Of a stretch of DNA of 64,000 nucleotides, positions 24,583-31,695 are shown piece after piece. This stretch comes from Archangium minus (lineage in GTDB: Bacteria; Myxococcota; Myxococcia; Myxococcales; Myxococcaceae): positions 2,790,001 to 2,854,000 of the forward strand of contig NZ_CP043494.1 of NCBI RefSeq assembly GCF_044360475.1, read 5' to 3'. The position numbers were made by a program, and so were the translations under genes. Position 1 is the stretch's first letter; each line of letters starts with the position of its first letter. The notes beneath the pieces were generated by a model. That model saw only the letters and a program-made list of their open reading frames with translations. It was not told the origin of the DNA and ran no database searches.

Positions 24583-26637
24583 TTGCTCCGACGCCTGAAG
24601 AAGAAGCCCGGTCTCCGGGTCGCCCTGTTCGCCTCGTTCACAGTGCCCCTGGTGGTCATCCTCGGGGGCCTGCAATTCTCCCTCTCCTGGCTGGTCTCGA
24701 ACTACCTCGAGACCCGGCTCATGGATCATGGCCGCGCCAAAGCCGTGGAGCTCGCCAGCCTCCTGAAGCTGCCGGACGCGGATAAGCAGGCCATGCGCGC
24801 CATGGGCTCGCTGGGCGCGGACCAGGACTTCACGTACGTGGCCATTGTGACCAGCAATGGTTCCATCCTCCTGGAGAGCAGTGGGCAGCCCGAGCGTTTC
24901 TCCGCGTTGTTCGGGCAGCTCTCCCATGAGACCTCCTCGTCCTTCGAGCTCGCCAACGGGGACAGGGTCGTGTCCGAGCTGGCGAAGGGGCCTCAGTGTG
25001 GAGACGGGGCGTGCCGGGTCGTGGTGGTGGTGAACTTCGCTCCCCTGCGCGACATCCTGAGCGAGCTCTCCCTGCTGCTGCTGGTGGCCTTCGTCACGGG
25101 GCTGGCCGCGGTGGTGCTCCTCATCTACGTCGTCACGAACAAGTTCATCCTCCGGCCGTTGGACCGGATGATGGCGGTGGCTCGCAAGATGGCGGAGGGA
25201 GATGTCACCAGCCGTGTCTCGGTGGACGGCGCGGGCGAGCTGTCCCAGCTGGCCGAGGCGCTCGATGGCATTGGCCAGTCGCTGCGCAAGACGCTCGGCC
25301 AGGTGCGCGGCGTGTCCGAGGTGGTCTCCAACGTCATCGAGCAGCTCTCGCGCGCCGGCACCACGGTGTCCTCGGGTGCCACCACCATCCAGGGGCGCGT
25401 GGAGGAGACGTCCTCGTCCATGGAGGAGATGCTGGCCAGCTTGCGCGGCATCGCGGAGAACGTGGAGGTGCTCTACCAGAGCGCCGAGGAGAGCAGCTCC
25501 TCCATCATGGAGATGGCGGCCACCAATGACGAGGTGGCCGAGAACGTCCAGGCCATGGCCGCCAGCGTGGAGGAGACCACCAGCGCCATCGAGGAGATGA
25601 CCTTCTCCATCAAGGAGGTCGCCAAGAACATCGACGAGCTGCGTGACTCCACCGAGGAGACGAGCACCTCCATCGGCCAGATGGACAACGCCATCGGCCA
25701 GGTGGAGGCCAACGCCAACGAGACGGCGCGTCTGTCCGAGCAGGTGTCCGAGGACGCGAAGACGGGCGTGGAGGCCCTGCGCAAGACGATGCAGGGCATG
25801 GACCGCATCAAGGAGTCCACCCGGGGCGCCTCGGGCGTCATCGACAGCCTGGGCCGGCGCATCTCGGAGATCGGCAACATCCTCAACGTCATCGACGACG
25901 TGGCCGAGCAGACCAACCTGCTGGCGCTCAACGCCGCCATCATCGCCGCGCAGTCAGGCGAGCACGGCAAGGGCTTCGCGGTGGTCGCGGATGAAATCAA
26001 GGACCTGGCCGACCGCACGGGCAAGTCCACGAAGGAGATCGCCGACCTCATCAGCCGCGTGCAGGAGGAGAGCCGCAACGCGGTGCAGGTGATGAACCAG
26101 GGCGTGCGCAACGTGGAGGAGGGCGTGAACCTGGGCCGCGAGGCCGAGGGCACCCTGCGGAAGATCAACGACAGCGCGCAGAAGTCCACGCAGATGGTGA
26201 AGGCCATCGCCCGGGCCACGGTGGAGCAGGCGCGCGGCAGCAAGCAGGTGACGCAGGCCATCCATCGCATCTCCGAGACGGTGCAGATGATCTCCAAGGC
26301 CTCCAACGAGCAGGCCAAGGGCGGCGAGCAGATCATGAACAGCGCCGAGCGGATGAAGGCCATCACCGCCCACGTGCAGCGCAGCAGCCAGGAGCAGGCG
26401 CACGGCAGCAAGCAGATCACCCGCTCCATCGAGAACATCAACGAGATGGTCACCCACCTCAACCGCGCTCAGAAGGAGCAGACGAAGAACAGCGAGCAGG
26501 TGCTCAAGGCGGTGGAGGCCATCAAGGGCGTGTCCGAGCACCAGACGCGCTCGGTGAAGGCGCTGGAAGAGGCCATCGACAGCCTGCAGCGTCAGTCCGA
26601 GGTGCTGCGCGCCGAGTCCCGGCGTTTCAAGGTGTAG
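24583..26637 (+). CDS. methyl-accepting chemotaxis-like protein, TTG start
   Basis: A 684-residue receptor. TM1 (about 13-38) and TM2 (about 163-184) enclose a small sensory domain of about 120 residues. A HAMP domain follows (RPLDRMMAVARKMAEGD), then a very long coiled coil of Gln/Ser/Glu heptads. The hairpin tip reads EQTNLLALNAAIIAAQSGEH, where the usual E/R residues of the CheA/CheW contact are altered (typically AIEAARAGE). The frame upstream of 24583 has no ATG/GTG with similarity and overlaps the divergent gene, so TTG is the likely start; no clear ribosome site is seen. No che genes are adjacent. It probably signals through an unlinked Che/Frz-like system. Confidence 0.88.
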   Translation: MLRRLKKKPGLRVALFASFTVPLVVILGGLQFSLSWLVSNYLETRLMDHGRAKAVELASLLKLPDADKQAMRAMGSLGADQDFTYVAIVTSNGSILLESSGQPERFSALFGQLSHETSSSFELANGDRVVSELAKGPQCGDGACRVVVVVNFAPLRDILSELSLLLLVAFVTGLAAVVLLIYVVTNKFILRPLDRMMAVARKMAEGDVTSRVSVDGAGELSQLAEALDGIGQSLRKTLGQVRGVSEVVSNVIEQLSRAGTTVSSGATTIQGRVEETSSSMEEMLASLRGIAENVEVLYQSAEESSSSIMEMAATNDEVAENVQAMAASVEETTSAIEEMTFSIKEVAKNIDELRDSTEETSTSIGQMDNAIGQVEANANETARLSEQVSEDAKTGVEALRKTMQGMDRIKESTRGASGVIDSLGRRISEIGNILNVIDDVAEQTNLLALNAAIIAAQSGEHGKGFAVVADEIKDLADRTGKSTKEIADLISRVQEESRNAVQVMNQGVRNVEEGVNLGREAEGTLRKINDSAQKSTQMVKAIARATVEQARGSKQVTQAIHRISETVQMISKASNEQAKGGEQIMNSAERMKAITAHVQRSSQEQAHGSKQITRSIENINEMVTHLNRAQKEQTKNSEQVLKAVEAIKGVSEHQTRSVKALEEAIDSLQRQSEVLRAESRRFKV

Positions 26638-26698
26638 CGAGGGCGCGCACGAGGATTGGCGTGCGCTCGGAGCTCCCGTGGACTAGGGGAGGGATGCC

Positions 26699-27970
26699 AT
26701 GTCCACCCGTGTGATTTCCGAGCGCGCGATCATCTTCCTGATCGGCGCGGTCCAGTTCGTCAACATCCTCGACTTTGTGATGGTGATGCCGCTGGGCCCC
26801 AGCTTCGCCGCGGGGTTGGGCATCGCCACCAGCCACATTGGCACCATTGGCGCCGTGTACACGGCGGCGGGGTGCGTGGCGGGAGTGGCAGGCAGCTACT
26901 TCTTGGACCGGTTCGACCGGCGCAAGGCGCTGGCGGTGGTCATGCTGGGCCTGGTGGTGAGCACGGCGGCGGGTGGTTTCGCCACGGGGCTGACGTCGCT
27001 CCTGGTGGCTCGGGCGACGGCGGGCCTGTTCGGTGGACCGGCCACGTCGCTGGCGCTCGCCATCATCGCGGACCTCATTCCGGTGGAGCGGCGCGGGCGG
27101 GCCATGGGCTCGGTGATGGGGGCCTTCTCCGTGGCGTCCGTGGTGGGGGTCCCCATGGCCCTGAAGCTGGCCCGGTGGGGTGACTGGCGTCTGCCGTTCC
27201 TGGTGGTGGCGGGCATGGGGCTGCTGGTCGTGGCCGGCGCCATCTTCTTCCTGCCCTCCATGCGCGGGCACCTGGAGCGCGAGCAGACCCACGTCGTGAG
27301 CGTCCGGACGCTGTTCACCCGCACGGATGTGCTCACCTCCTATGCGCTGACGGGGGTGCTCAACGCGGCGGGCTTCCTCATCATCCCCAACATCGCCAGC
27401 TACGTGCAGCACAACCTGGGCTATCCGCCCGATGAGCTGGAGCTCATCTACTTCGTTGGCGGCCTGGTGAGCTTCGTGACGCTGCGGCTGGCGGGCAAGG
27501 CGGTGGACAGTCTGGGCTCGTTCCGGGTGGGCTCGGCGGGGGCGGTGATGTTCATCGGCGTCCTCTACCTCGCCTTCATCCACCTGCCGGCCGGCGTCCC
27601 CCTGGTGGTCATCTTCTCGTGCTTCTTCCTGGCCAACGGGGTGCGCAACGTGGCCTACAGCACGCTCAACTCGCGCGTGCCGGAGCTGGCCATCCGCGCG
27701 CGCTTCATGTCCTTCCAGTCCGCCGTGCAGCACCTGGGAGCCGCGGCCGGGGCCTTCTTGTCCTCTCAGCTCCTGACAGACCTGCCGAGTGGGCAGCTGG
27801 GGGGGATGGACCGCGTGGTGCTGCTGTCCATGGGCCTCACGCTGACCCTCCCGGGGCTGTTCTTCTGGGTGGAGCGCCAGGTGCAGGCACGCGACCGGGC
27901 GCTCGTTACTCCCGGGCCGGCGGGGGCGGCCTTGACCCTGGGGGCGGGGGGCGGAGGGACCCCTCCGTGA
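26699..27970 (+). CDS. MFS transporter
   Basis: A 423-residue major facilitator with about 12 helices. The family A motif is recognisable as DRFDRRKAL between helices 2 and 3. The N-terminal ILDFVMVMPLGPSF resembles the arabinose-efflux/Bcr-type group (DHA1-like). The central loop (EREQTHVVSVRTLF) separates the halves. The last 30 residues are Gly/Ala-rich and cytoplasmic. GGAG lies before the ATG at 26699. Substrate unknown. It is followed by a hairpin with a T-run before tatB. Confidence 0.88.
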   Translation: MSTRVISERAIIFLIGAVQFVNILDFVMVMPLGPSFAAGLGIATSHIGTIGAVYTAAGCVAGVAGSYFLDRFDRRKALAVVMLGLVVSTAAGGFATGLTSLLVARATAGLFGGPATSLALAIIADLIPVERRGRAMGSVMGAFSVASVVGVPMALKLARWGDWRLPFLVVAGMGLLVVAGAIFFLPSMRGHLEREQTHVVSVRTLFTRTDVLTSYALTGVLNAAGFLIIPNIASYVQHNLGYPPDELELIYFVGGLVSFVTLRLAGKAVDSLGSFRVGSAGAVMFIGVLYLAFIHLPAGVPLVVIFSCFFLANGVRNVAYSTLNSRVPELAIRARFMSFQSAVQHLGAAAGAFLSSQLLTDLPSGQLGGMDRVVLLSMGLTLTLPGLFFWVERQVQARDRALVTPGPAGAALTLGAGGGGTPP

Positions 27971-28053
27971 GTGCATACCGGGCGAGGAGGGGGCCATTTG
28001 TCCTGCTCTCCACGGCGGCAGGCAGACAAGGGGCGGTCCAATCGGGTTGCACC

Positions 28054-28090
28054 CCGCCGCTGGGGGCGCGATAACCCCGAGGCGGTTTTT
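28054..28090 (+). terminator. hairpin with T5 just before the tatB ribosome site
   Basis: CCGCC and GGCGG pair outside, GGGG and CCCC pair inside, the loop is 9 bases and TTTTT follows at 28086-28090. The tatB ribosome site (CTGGAG) begins at 28091. It could end the MFS transcript, but no promoter fits between it and tatB, so it may act as an attenuator. Confidence 0.65.
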
Positions 28091-28106
28091 CTGGAGCCAT
28101 TCGCTC

Positions 28107-28571
28107 ATGTTCAACATCGGCGCAGGCGAACTGATCTTCATCCTGGTGGCGGCGCTGCTCGTGCTCGGGCCGCAGCGGCTGCCTGAGTTCGCGCGGGCCA
28201 TCGGCAAGTTCGTGCGGGATTTCCGCCGGCAGACCGATGAGGTCCGCACCGTGGTGGAGCGTGAGTTCTACAAGATGGATCAGGAGTTCCAGGAGGAGCC
28301 GCGCCCCAAGGTGCCCGGACCCATCCCGGCGGCAATGCCCTCGGTGGCGCCTGTGGCTCCCCCCGTGACGCCGGCCGCCCTCCCGGAGGCCCAGGCCATC
28401 GTGGCCACCCCGGAGTCCGCCGCGCCGGCCATGGCCGCGGCCGCGGTGCCCGTGGAGACCGCGTCTTCCCCTTCCGAGCCGCTCGCCGCGGAGGCGGAGG
28501 CCCTTCCGCGCCTGGAGCCCATCCCGGGCACGGTGGCGCGCAACGCTCCCACCCCGAAGAGCGGTGGATAG
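28107..28571 (+). CDS. tatB: Tat translocase subunit TatB
   Basis: A 154-residue TatB. The N-terminal MFNIGAGELIFILVAALLVL membrane helix with the Glu and following LGPQRLPEFARAIGKFVRDF amphipathic helix are diagnostic of TatB rather than TatA (GP hinge, longer helix). The second half is low-complexity Pro/Ala/Val, expected to be disordered. TatB and TatC form the receptor for twin-arginine signal peptides in the inner membrane. ATG 28107 follows CTGGAG; the longer frame upstream is non-coding. tatC follows after 18 bases; tatA is not in this window. Confidence 0.93.
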   Translation: MFNIGAGELIFILVAALLVLGPQRLPEFARAIGKFVRDFRRQTDEVRTVVEREFYKMDQEFQEEPRPKVPGPIPAAMPSVAPVAPPVTPAALPEAQAIVATPESAAPAMAAAAVPVETASSPSEPLAAEAEALPRLEPIPGTVARNAPTPKSGG

Positions 28572-28589
28572 CCCTCGAGATTCGCGACC

Positions 28590-29819
28590 GTGGATAACGA
28601 ACTTCGGATGAGTCTGGCGGAGCACCTGACGGAGCTCCGCTCTCGCCTGCTCAAGTGTACGGCCGCGGTGTTCGTCCTGGGCGCCGCGTCGATGGTGTTC
28701 GCCAGGCCTATCTTCGGCATCCTGGTGAAGCCGGTGCTGGACGCGCTGCCGGCGGACGGGCGCGCGCTCGTCTACACCTCGGGTATCGAGGAAATCAACG
28801 TCCTGATGAAGGTGGGCGTCTACTGCGGCATCTTCCTCACGACGCCCGTCATCCTCTGGCAGATCTGGGGCTTCGTGTCGCCGGGGCTCTTCCCGGAGGA
28901 GCGCCGCTACGCGGGGCCCTTCGTGTTCATGGGCTCGCTGGCGTTCTTGCTGGGCGCGATGTTCTGCTACTTCGCGGTGCTGCCGTCGATGTTCAAGTTC
29001 CTCCTCAACGAGGAGGAGAGCCTGGCGATCTCCCAGCGGCTGGACGTGGGACGGCTGCGAGCGGATGACGCGCTGCGCTTCTTGAGTATTGGCGAGGCGG
29101 AGCGGGCGGGGAAGCTGGCCCAGGAGGCGAGCGCGGCGCTGAAGGCGGAGGGCGGAGGGCAGACGCCGGAGGCCACGCGGCCACCGTCGGAGAGCGTGGA
29201 GCTGGAGGCGCGGCTGGCGGGGTTGGGGCGGCTGGTGGACGCGGCGGCGGACGGCTTCGGAGGACCGGCGCGCATCGTGCTGCGCGGGGCGGTGGAGAAG
29301 CGGGCGGAGGCGGTGGAGGCGTACGCGAAGGAAGACTACGCGGCTGCGGCGAAGGCCATGGACGAGGCGGCGAGCCTGCTGGCCGGGGTGGCGCCGACGC
29401 GCGCCGAGGAGCTGGCGGGGCTGTGGCGGTTGGAGAAGGAGCTGGCGCTGGGCAAGGCGCGCTACGTGGCGCATGCGTGGACGAAGCCGATGCTGACGAT
29501 GAACGAGCAGCTGTCGCTGGTGCTGCTGCTCATCCTGTCGTTCGGCGTCATCTTCGAGCTACCGCTGGTGATGGCGGTGTTGGGCCTGGTGGGGATCGTG
29601 AAGGCGGGCTGGCTGATGAAGTACCAGCGGCACGCGTTCGTGGTGTGCATCATCCTGGCAGCGGTGCTGACGCCGACGGGAGACGTGGTGAACCTGTCGC
29701 TGATGGCTGGCCCCATGCTGCTCTGCTACGAGATGGGCGTGCTGGCGGTGTGGATGATCGAGCGCAGGCGCGGCAAGCAGGACACCGAGACGGGCATCAC
29801 CCCGACGACAGGCGTCTGA
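28590..29819 (+). CDS. tatC: Tat translocase subunit TatC with large periplasmic insertion
   Basis: A 409-residue TatC against a usual 240-260. The conserved start SLAEHLTELRSRLL, GIEEINVLMKVGVYCG, LWQIWGFVSPGLFPEERR and the later FELPLVMAVLGLVG, LTPTGDVVNLSLMAGPMLLCYE blocks are intact. Between helix 3 (ending near 140) and helix 4 (from about 306) lies an extra segment of about 150 residues (nt about 29022-29474). It is Ala/Glu/Arg-rich, helical and hydrophilic, on the predicted periplasmic side. GTG 28590 is chosen; ATG 28608 (MSLAEHL) is an alternative. It forms an operon with tatB. Confidence 0.92.
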   Translation: MDNELRMSLAEHLTELRSRLLKCTAAVFVLGAASMVFARPIFGILVKPVLDALPADGRALVYTSGIEEINVLMKVGVYCGIFLTTPVILWQIWGFVSPGLFPEERRYAGPFVFMGSLAFLLGAMFCYFAVLPSMFKFLLNEEESLAISQRLDVGRLRADDALRFLSIGEAERAGKLAQEASAALKAEGGGQTPEATRPPSESVELEARLAGLGRLVDAAADGFGGPARIVLRGAVEKRAEAVEAYAKEDYAAAAKAMDEAASLLAGVAPTRAEELAGLWRLEKELALGKARYVAHAWTKPMLTMNEQLSLVLLLILSFGVIFELPLVMAVLGLVGIVKAGWLMKYQRHAFVVCIILAAVLTPTGDVVNLSLMAGPMLLCYEMGVLAVWMIERRRGKQDTETGITPTTGV

Positions 29820-29828
29820 GCACGAGCC

Positions 29829-30548
29829 TCAGCCCTCACGCCCGGCTTGCAGGAGCACCACGTGGTAGAAGCTGTGGCTGATCCGCGCGCTGCGTTGGAT
29901 GCGCATCCCGGCTTGCGCCAGGGTGTGCTCGACGAATCGGGTGGGAAGCAGATGGATGTCGGGGCGGCGATGGTGGTGCGGAAGGTGGCCGCCCAGCCAG
30001 TGCAGCACCGCGAACAGAGGCGTCCAGGGCGAGTAGGTCAGCAGGAGCGGGCCGCGGCTCAGCCGGGCCAGCCGGGTGCAGAGCCGTGCGAAGCCCGGCC
30101 GTGGGTAGTGCATCAGCACGTCCAGGGAGACCACCGCATCGAAGTGGCCCTCCACGGTTTCGAGATCTCCCGTCTGGAACGCCATCCGCTCGCGGACCCC
30201 GGCGTCACTCGCTGCCCGCTCGGCCTCGGCGACCATCCGGGGCGCGAGATCCACCGCCGTGACGTGCAGGCCCCGTTGTGCCAACGCCACGCCCAACAGT
30301 CCAGTGCCGCAGCCCGCATCGAGCACCCGGGGGACGCTCCCTCGCCCAGGGAGCGTGGAATCGGGGCGCAGGGTCTCCACCAGCCATTGCTGGGCCAGGG
30401 TCATCATCGCCGCGTGCCCCTCGCGGATCTTCCGGCGGACGCGGGAGAGCTCGGAGTCTCCGTAGATGGCCGACCAGCGCTCGAAGCCCAGCCCATTGAA
30501 GTAGGTCAGGAGTCTGTCTTTGTGGGGGACGGTGTCGTGCGCCTCCAT
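29829..30548 (-). CDS. BchM/ChlM-like SAM methyltransferase
   Basis: A 239-residue methyltransferase. The SAM site VLDAGCGTGLLGVALAQRG is clear. Beyond the generic fold, both ends look like magnesium-protoporphyrin IX O-methyltransferase: the N-terminal YFNGLGFERWSAIYGDSE and VRRKIREGHAAM, and the C-terminal TYSPWTPLFAVLHWLGGHLP followed by a IHLLP and SFYHVVLLQ pattern typical of the Mg-por_mtran C-terminal domain. No other bch/chl, hem or carotenoid gene is nearby. It could act on another porphyrin or on an unrelated small acid. Convergent with tatC (9 bases), divergent from the RCK protein. Confidence 0.8.
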   Translation of the reverse strand: MEAHDTVPHKDRLLTYFNGLGFERWSAIYGDSELSRVRRKIREGHAAMMTLAQQWLVETLRPDSTLPGRGSVPRVLDAGCGTGLLGVALAQRGLHVTAVDLAPRMVAEAERAASDAGVRERMAFQTGDLETVEGHFDAVVSLDVLMHYPRPGFARLCTRLARLSRGPLLLTYSPWTPLFAVLHWLGGHLPHHHRRPDIHLLPTRFVEHTLAQAGMRIQRSARISHSFYHVVLLQAGREG

Positions 30549-30606
30549 GGAATGCTCCTGCCGTGTATGGCCGAGGTGTCACGGGCATGGTAGCAGGGGA
30601 GGGGTG

Positions 30607-31680
30607 ATGGTGAACCCCCGCCACCGCCTGGCGATGAACGTGCGCTACCTCGGTGCGCTGCTGCGCCGCTTCCGCACGACGGTCCTCATGGCGGTGCTGC
30701 TCTTCGGCTGCATGCCGCTGGTGTACCGCTGGCGCCATGCCCCGCTGGACGGGAGCCGGGTGAGCCTGGGCAAGGCGCTGCGTCACGTCTACTTCCTGCT
30801 CTACGGACAGCCCTCGCTCGACGTGGATGACAGCCTGTTGATGTTGCTCGACATGGTCATCCCGCCGGTGGGCATCGCGGTGCTGGTCGACGGCGTCGTG
30901 CGCTTCGCCTACCTCTTCTTCGCCAGACACAGGCAGGACAAGGAGTGGTTCGAGGTGATCGCCGAGACGATGAAGGGCCACGTGGTGGTGTGCGGCGCGG
31001 GGAGGGTGGGGTACCGGGTGGTGACGCAGCTGCGCGCGCTGGGCAAGGACGTGGTGGTGGTGGAGAAGCGCGAGGAGGCGGCCTTCGTGTCGGTGCTGCG
31101 CGACGAGCAGGTGCCGCTGCTCATCGACGACATCCGCAGCCCGCAGTGCCTGCCGCGCACCAATGTGAACAAGGCGGCGGCCATCGTCTGCGCCACGGAC
31201 GATGACCTGGCCAACCTGAACATCGCACTGGATGCGCGCAGGATGAACCCGAACATTCGCGTGGTCATCCGGCTCTTCGACGACGACCTGGTGGCCAAGG
31301 TGCGCGATACCTTCAAGGCCGAGGCGCTGAGCAGCTCGTCGCTCGCGGCGCCCGCCATGGCGCTGGCCGCGTTGGATCCCCGCATCATCCACTCGTTCCG
31401 CATCGGCACGCACCTGATGGTGGTGTCCGTCTTCGAGGCGCGCGATGGGTTGCCGGGGATGACCATCTCCGAGGTGAGGGATCGCTTCGGAGCGCTGACG
31501 CTGTCCATGCGCCGGCAGGGGAGCCGCGACGAGTGGCTGCACCCCTCCGGCGAGACGCGCATCCAGGTGGGGGACGCGCTGACCCTCCAGGCCGAGTACA
31601 AGGACTACCGGCAGCTCCGGGCCTACACGATGGAGCTGGAGGCCCCCGTCTACTCCCAGCGCCTCGACTCCGCTTCCTGA
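30607..31680 (+). CDS. RCK-domain potassium-channel-like protein
   Basis: A 357-residue protein. Two hydrophobic segments (about residues 21-42 and 74-105) precede an RCK-N NAD-binding domain (HVVVCGAGRVGYRVVTQL, then VVVEKREE, ICATDDDLANLNIAL) and an RCK-C domain (about 260-345). The arrangement is that of a two-helix potassium channel, but the pore region between the helices lacks a T-V-G-Y-G filter, reading LLYGQPSLDVDDSLLML. It may conduct another ion, pair with a partner, or act as a ligand sensor. ATG 30607 follows CAGGGGAGGGG. Confidence 0.85.
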   Translation: MVNPRHRLAMNVRYLGALLRRFRTTVLMAVLLFGCMPLVYRWRHAPLDGSRVSLGKALRHVYFLLYGQPSLDVDDSLLMLLDMVIPPVGIAVLVDGVVRFAYLFFARHRQDKEWFEVIAETMKGHVVVCGAGRVGYRVVTQLRALGKDVVVVEKREEAAFVSVLRDEQVPLLIDDIRSPQCLPRTNVNKAAAIVCATDDDLANLNIALDARRMNPNIRVVIRLFDDDLVAKVRDTFKAEALSSSSLAAPAMALAALDPRIIHSFRIGTHLMVVSVFEARDGLPGMTISEVRDRFGALTLSMRRQGSRDEWLHPSGETRIQVGDALTLQAEYKDYRQLRAYTMELEAPVYSQRLDSAS

Positions 31681-31695
31681 GGGCCTCGGCTCTGC

